Source: Bacteroidetes bacterium UBA6661
GTDB lineage: Bacteria > Bacteroidota > Bacteroidia > AKYH767-A > OLB10
Length of the DNA stretch: 16,632 nucleotides
Reading direction: 5' to 3'
Assembly (NCBI GenBank): GCA_002455375.1
Contig: DKKR01000079.1
Coordinates: 1 to 16,632, forward strand
Both the position numbers and the translations under genes were made by a program. Below the pieces are notes generated by a model. It made no database searches. It worked only from the letters and a program-made list of their open reading frames with translations, and was not told the DNA's origin. Shown piece after piece: positions 13,901 to 16,632 of the stretch; within the stretch, counting starts at the first letter, position 1, and every line of letters starts with the position of its first letter.

Positions 13901-14437
13901 CTATTGGTAAAGAAAATAAAGGCCAATTTTAAAGTATTGGGTAAAAAACTCGGTGCATTAATGAAAGATGCCGCTGCTGCTATTGCACAAATGACTCAGG
14001 ATGATATACGTATCTTAGAAAACAAAGGTGCTTTTGACCTCAGAATAAACGAAAATATAGTGGTTATATCTGTGGAAGATGTAGAAATCAGCTCAGAAGA
14101 CATTCCAGGCTGGCAGGTCAACAGCAATGGGGGTTTAACAGTGGCCTTAGACATCAGCATATCGCCCCAACTGCGTGACGAAGGTATTGCCCGTGAACTG
14201 ATTAACAGAGTACAAAACCTGCGTAAAGACAAGGGATTTGAGGTAACGGATAAAATAATGGTTAAACTTAAAAATCAGTCATCCATAACCACTGCCATCG
14301 AAAGTAATTTAGACTATATTTGCGCGGAAATTTTAGCCTCTTCATTTACATGGGTAGAAACATTAGCTACACCTGTAGCCGATGAAATAGAGGTTGAAGA
14401 AGGAGTTAAAACATTAATTGAAATAGAAAGGATTTAA
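10973..14437 (+). CDS. ileS: Isoleucyl-tRNA synthetase (IleRS2-like, GxHH signature)
   Basis: The 1154-residue class I synthetase charges tRNA-Ile with isoleucine in the cytoplasm. Start ATG 10973 is chosen because the promoter box lies between it and the earlier in-frame ATG. Visible parts: the N-terminal catalytic block FYEGPPSANGLPGIHHVMGR, where GIHH (residues 58-61) replaces the usual HxGH; the CP1 editing domain with WTTTPWTLPSN (about 242-252) and GTGIVHLAPTFGADD (354-368); the second signature KMSKR (690-694); the anticodon-binding helices with NWYVRLSRRRFW; and a long C-terminal region with APFFSDWLYR, then a DUF5915-like extension to residue 1154. Length and C-terminus fit the IleRS2/eukaryote-like type common in Bacteroidota. 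Published work on IleRS2 links the GxHH form to very strong mupirocin resistance; that applies here by inference only. The TraR/DksA-like gene follows after 2 bp. Confidence 0.95.
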   Translation: MNHKPYPEFKQLDLAGIAKEILTKWDAEKTFEQSITLREGSGAFTFYEGPPSANGLPGIHHVMGRAIKDIFCRFKTLQGYQVKRKGGWDTHGLPIELSVEKTLGITKEDIGKKISVEEYNKACRKEVMKYKEVWDDLTRKMGYWVDLDKPYITFENGYIETCWYLLKELYKKNLLYKGYTIQPYSPAAGTGLSSHELNQPGTYKMVKDTTIVAQFKIKKESLPENLASQLSDIKSDFYFLAWTTTPWTLPSNSALAVGEKINYVWVQTFNQYTNKPIVVVLAKDLFAKYFSEKNTALSLDDFKPGDKQIPFKVVAECKGSALTGIVYEQLLPYVEPDGKAFVAVAGDFVSTEDGTGIVHLAPTFGADDFRTAKQQGIEAILVKDETGNAMPLVDKRGRFVSEVTDFSGEFVKEEYLSEEEKEQERQKQNRDKYLSVDERIAIKLKQENKAFKVEKYEHNYPHCWRTDKPVLYYPLDSWFIRTTACREQMIALNKTINWKPESTGTGRFGNWLENLVDWNLSRSRYWGIPLPIWRSEDEKEEKCIGSIGELRKEIEKAIAAGVMDAKHLEHVDASKSDFDLHRPYVDNIVLISDTGQKMFRETDLIDVWFDSGAMPYAQWQLDQDKLSKGLPMPFNEGFNTGYPADFIAEGVDQTRGWFFTLHAIAVMLFDSVAFKNVVSNGLVLDKNGNKMSKRLGNAVDPFETIGKYGPDATRWYMISNAQPWDNLKFNVDGITEVQRKFFGTLYNTYSFFALYANIDGFVPDEKNKIPLHDRPELDRWILSKLNNLVQRVTESLDDYEPTFAARLIEEFVDEHLSNWYVRLSRRRFWRSEMNTDKQSAYETLFECLKVTAQLMSPVAPFFSDWLYRNLTDSLRSNAIAAKTPLQYSSVHLTYLTKAETNMIDAALEERMDFAQRISSMVLALRKKVNIRVRQPLQKILIPVDSTQQQKAIEQVEKLILTEVNVKEMEFITDTSGLLVKKIKANFKVLGKKLGALMKDAAAAIAQMTQDDIRILENKGAFDLRINENIVVISVEDVEISSEDIPGWQVNSNGGLTVALDISISPQLRDEGIARELINRVQNLRKDKGFEVTDKIMVKLKNQSSITTAIESNLDYICAEILASSFTWVETLATPVADEIEVEEGVKTLIEIERI

Positions 14438-14439
14438 AA

Positions 14440-15426
14440 ATGGCAAGTAAAGCGAAGAAGAAGCCTGTGGCTAAGAAAGCTACAGCGAAAAAGGCTACAG
14501 CGAAGAAGGCTACACCAAAAAATAAAAAAGCAGCGGTTAAAAAAGTTGTTAAAGTGGTAAAAAAGGCTGCGGCTAAAAGTAAGCCTTCAACAAAAAAGGC
14601 AGTAGCTAAAAAAGTTGTAGTAAAAGGCAAACCTGTCAAGGCAAAGCCTGCTCCTAAAAAGGCTGCTGCAAAAAGCAAAGCAACTAAGAGTAAAGTCGTT
14701 GCTAAAAAAGTAGTAAAGGCAAAACCTGTTGCAAAAGCTAAAGTAAAGGCAGTAAAGCCTGCAAAAGTTGCTAAGGTAAAAACAGCAAAAGTTGTTAAAC
14801 CTGTAGTTGCTTCTAAGCCACAAAAAGAAGATAAAAACAAATCGGCAACATCTATGATTAAACACGTAGAAAAGCCAAGAGAAAGTTCACGCAGACGCAG
14901 CAACCCTCCAATTGTAAAACCTGCTGCACCTCCACGCACTACACCGTTGCGTGAAGACCCTGTTCTTCCTGATGCTCCAGTTGCTTCTATTCTAAAAAAG
15001 CCGGTTGCAATGCTCGACAACAGACCAACAAAATTGGAAAACAGCCCCGATAAAACACGCTACAGTGATGCAGAATTAAATGAGTTTCGCGAGTTAATTA
15101 TTCAAAAATTGACTGATGCAAAAGTTGAGTTGAACAACCTGCAGGCATTTCTTAACAACAGCAATGAACATGGCACTGACGACACTGCATCATCATTTAA
15201 GATGCTTGAAGATGGCAGCGACACTTTAGCCAAAGAAGAAGCCGGACAGCTTGCTGCACGTCAACGCAAGTTTATTGAACAACTTGAAAATGCATTGGTA
15301 CGTATAGAAAACAAAACGTACGGACTTTGTCGTGTAACAGGTAAGTTGATACCTAAAGAAAGACTACGTGCTGTACCACACACTACACAAAGTATTGAAG
15401 CCAAAGTACAACAGTATCGCGATTAA
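14440..15426 (+). CDS. Histone-H1-like Lys/Ala-rich tail fused to a zinc-less TraR/DksA-like domain
   Basis: The 328-residue protein has two parts. Residues 1-~135 are Lys/Ala/Val-rich with repeated KKAT, AKK and KPVAK words, like the C-terminal tail of histone H1, then comes a Pro/Arg-rich linker to about 175. Residues ~205-328 are TraR/DksA-like: two long helices (DAELNEFRELIIQKLTDAK and EEAGQLAARQRKFIEQLENA) with an acidic tip TDDTASS, then the zinc-finger region YGLCRVTGKLIPKERLRAVPHT. Of the usual four zinc Cys only Cys297 remains, and it is the only Cys in the protein, so it cannot bind zinc in the classical way. Known TraR/DksA proteins act through the secondary channel of RNA polymerase; the basic tail suggests nucleic-acid binding. 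The start is 2 bp after the ileS stop, so the two are probably one operon, and a strong terminator follows. Confidence 0.85.
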   Translation: MASKAKKKPVAKKATAKKATAKKATPKNKKAAVKKVVKVVKKAAAKSKPSTKKAVAKKVVVKGKPVKAKPAPKKAAAKSKATKSKVVAKKVVKAKPVAKAKVKAVKPAKVAKVKTAKVVKPVVASKPQKEDKNKSATSMIKHVEKPRESSRRRSNPPIVKPAAPPRTTPLREDPVLPDAPVASILKKPVAMLDNRPTKLENSPDKTRYSDAELNEFRELIIQKLTDAKVELNNLQAFLNNSNEHGTDDTASSFKMLEDGSDTLAKEEAGQLAARQRKFIEQLENALVRIENKTYGLCRVTGKLIPKERLRAVPHTTQSIEAKVQQYRD

Positions 15427-15445
15427 TTTTTATTTATGAACGAAT

Positions 15446-15483
15446 ATGAGGATTGTCAGATTTTTTGGCAATCCTCATTTTAT
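15446..15483 (+). terminator. Intrinsic terminator after the ileS operon
   Basis: ATGAGGATTG (15446-15455) pairs perfectly with CAATCCTCAT (15469-15478), followed by TTTATA. The stem is 10 bp and the loop carries six T. It lies 20 bp after the TraR/DksA-like stop and 20 bp before the lspA start. Confidence 0.8.
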
Positions 15484-15497
15484 ATCAATCTATTCAA

Positions 15498-16163
15498 TTG
15501 AAAAAATATATTACCCTTGTTGCCGTCATTCTGATTATAGATCAGTGTTTGAAGTTTTGGATTAAAACCAATATGTATCTCGGACAGGAATACCATATTG
15601 CAGGCAACTGGTTTATCATTCATTTTACTGAAAATAATGGAATGGCCTTTGGCATGGAGTTGTTCGGGAAAAAATTTCTCTCACTTTTCCGTATCGGTGT
15701 AATGTTTGCATTGGCCTGGTATGTATGGCATCTGCATAAAACAAAAGCGCATCACATTTACACCACAGCCATGGCATTAATTTTTGCTGGTGCAGTAGGC
15801 AATATTATTGACAGTATTTTTTATGGCCGCCTTTTTTCCTCCAGCGAATTTGGTGTAGCTACCTTTATGCCTGATGCCGGTGGTTATGCCGGTTGGCTAC
15901 ATGGCAAAGTTGTAGATATGTTTTATTTCCCGATTATTCAAACCCACTATCCGCAATGGTTTCCATTCTGGGGTGGAGAAGAATTTATTTTTTTCAGACC
16001 TGTTTTTAATATTGCCGATTCGGCAATCACTGCAGGTGTTTTATTGATTATTCTTTTTAACCGTACTATTTTTAAGCACATTGAAACAACTCCTGAAACA
16101 GAACAGACTACTGCTGCAATACCTTCAGAGGAGTTAAATGCCTCAGAAAGCCATAACAGTTGA
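15498..16163 (+). CDS. lspA: Lipoprotein signal peptidase (signal peptidase II)
   Basis: The product is an integral inner-membrane aspartyl protease that cuts lipoprotein signal peptides before the lipidated Cys. With the TTG at 15498 as start it has 221 residues. No ATG lies in frame before the first membrane helix, and the earlier in-frame TTG at 15453 lies inside the terminator stem. Motifs: KKYITLVAVILIIDQCLKFW (helix 1), ENNGMAFG (45-52), GNIIDS with catalytic Asp105, VVDMFYFPI, and FNIADS with catalytic Asp174 before the last helix. The extra loop between the two Asp (GGYAGWLHGKVVD, YPQWFPFWGGEEF) and the polar C-terminal tail are usual for Bacteroidota. Its substrates would include the lipoproteins at 3668-4639 and 9341-10009. 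TraR/DksA - lspA adjacency is a familiar order in this phylum. Confidence 0.92.
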   Translation: MKKYITLVAVILIIDQCLKFWIKTNMYLGQEYHIAGNWFIIHFTENNGMAFGMELFGKKFLSLFRIGVMFALAWYVWHLHKTKAHHIYTTAMALIFAGAVGNIIDSIFYGRLFSSSEFGVATFMPDAGGYAGWLHGKVVDMFYFPIIQTHYPQWFPFWGGEEFIFFRPVFNIADSAITAGVLLIILFNRTIFKHIETTPETEQTTAAIPSEELNASESHNS

Positions 16164-16177
16164 TTTTAAGAGAAAAT

Positions 16178-16213
16178 TTAGCTGAACAAAAGGCATACCT
16201 TTTGTTCAGCTAA
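16178..16213. terminator. Bidirectional terminator between lspA and the T9SS gene
   Basis: TTAGCTGAACAAAAGG (16178-16193) and CCTTTTGTTCAGCTAA (16198-16213) form a perfect 16-bp stem with loop CATA. On the minus strand it is followed by a T-rich tail (AAATTTTCTCTT), on the plus strand by AT-rich DNA, so it can serve both convergent genes. Confidence 0.8.
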
Positions 16214-16221
16214 CATTATAT

Positions 16222-16632
16222 TTATCGCTTAACTAATTTGTAGTTTGTATTTCCATTTTCATTGTTTAGTTTCAGAATATATATGCCACTAACAAATTGT
16301 TGCATATTCATCACATTCCTACCCTGATGTAATATACCACTCCACAATTGCTTTCCTTCAATAGTCATAATCACTGCATTCTCTGTCTTTGGTAATTCAA
16401 TTGTAAGATAGTCGTTAAACGGATTTGGAAACACATTATGTGCTTGTTTAAACATAGTTTGTAATCCAACTGTTGTCATACCAAACACTGCTGACATAGC
16501 TGAACAACCGTTAGCATCTGTAATCAATAAAGTATAGTCTCCGTTTTGTGATGGAACAAAAAAGTCATTTGTAGCACCGGTAATGGCATTGCCGTTGTAA
16601 AACCACTGATAAGTACCTGCACTTGTTGTTGC
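16222..16632 (-). CDS. C-terminal end of a T9SS-secreted protein (5' end outside window)
   Basis: The minus-strand frame is open to the window edge; 136 residues are visible. The first part (GTYQWFYNGNAITGATNDFF, GDYTLLITDANGCS) is an Ig-like/PKD-like repeat of the kind found in series in Bacteroidota adhesins. From about NVFPNPFNDYLTIELP to GRNVMNMQQFVSGIYILKLN and the final KLVKR is a type A T9SS sorting domain, so the protein should be exported across the outer membrane. A methionine-based start at 16527 is not the real start, because the Ig-like unit continues upstream. The N-terminal function is not visible. It converges on lspA across a shared terminator. Confidence 0.85.
   Translation of the reverse strand, partial: ATTSAGTYQWFYNGNAITGATNDFFVPSQNGDYTLLITDANGCSAMSAVFGMTTVGLQTMFKQAHNVFPNPFNDYLTIELPKTENAVIMTIEGKQLWSGILHQGRNVMNMQQFVSGIYILKLNNENGNTNYKLVKR

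Noticed and set aside
14406..15020. Long minus-strand frame (204 codons) opposite the Lys/Ala-rich tail
   Set aside because: It is the complement of the biased AAA/GCT codons of the H1-like tail and yields a Phe/Ala/Thr-rich low-complexity product; the plus-strand gene is well supported by its C-terminal domain.

Overview
The window looks like chromosomal DNA of a Bacteroidota bacterium, probably of the Chitinophagales/Sphingobacteriales type. The evidence is two proteins with C-terminal type IX secretion (T9SS) sorting domains, SusD/Bacteroidota-style lipoproteins, promoter boxes resembling TAnnTTTG close to start codons, a FadL-like barrel ending in Phe, a Bacteroidota-type IleRS and the gene order ileS - TraR/DksA-like - lspA. 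I found no tRNA, rRNA or CRISPR array.

Left part (1-5325): the end of an Asn/Pro/Arg-rich low-complexity protein, an OmpP1/FadL-type outer-membrane barrel, a convergent OmpH/Skp-like periplasmic protein, an OlsB-like N-acyltransferase (aminolipid type), a convergent two-Ig-domain lipoprotein, and the ribosome-assembly GTPase engB.

Middle part (5285-10712): this is the unusual region. A small secreted Cys-containing protein gene (DUF6370-like), together with the last 41 bp of engB and its own promoter, occurs twice as a 493-bp direct repeat (5285-5777 and 10220-10712) with only two differences. Between the copies lie about 4.4 kb of visibly AT-richer DNA. It holds a possible 36-residue leader ORF with hairpins, a 1022-residue T9SS-exported lipase-like hydrolase, a 222-residue lipoprotein, a duplicated hairpin/leader/start-codon unit whose loop is inverted between copies, and the last ~34 codons of an IS30-family transposase that runs into the second repeat. 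The arrangement is what single-crossover integration of a roughly 4.9-kb circle would leave, but that is inference.

Right part (10713-16632): ileS (with the altered GxHH signature in place of HxGH), a protein with a histone-H1-like Lys/Ala tail fused to a zinc-less TraR/DksA-like domain (2 bp after ileS, so probably one operon), a strong terminator, lspA (signal peptidase II, apparently TTG-started), a bidirectional terminator, and the C-terminal end of a convergent T9SS cargo protein.

Themes: most genes concern the cell envelope (outer-membrane barrel, periplasmic chaperone-like protein, aminolipid acyltransferase, lipoproteins, LspA which processes such lipoproteins, T9SS cargo), mixed with housekeeping translation genes (engB, ileS). 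All family assignments are from reading the sequence and memory; no searches were run.
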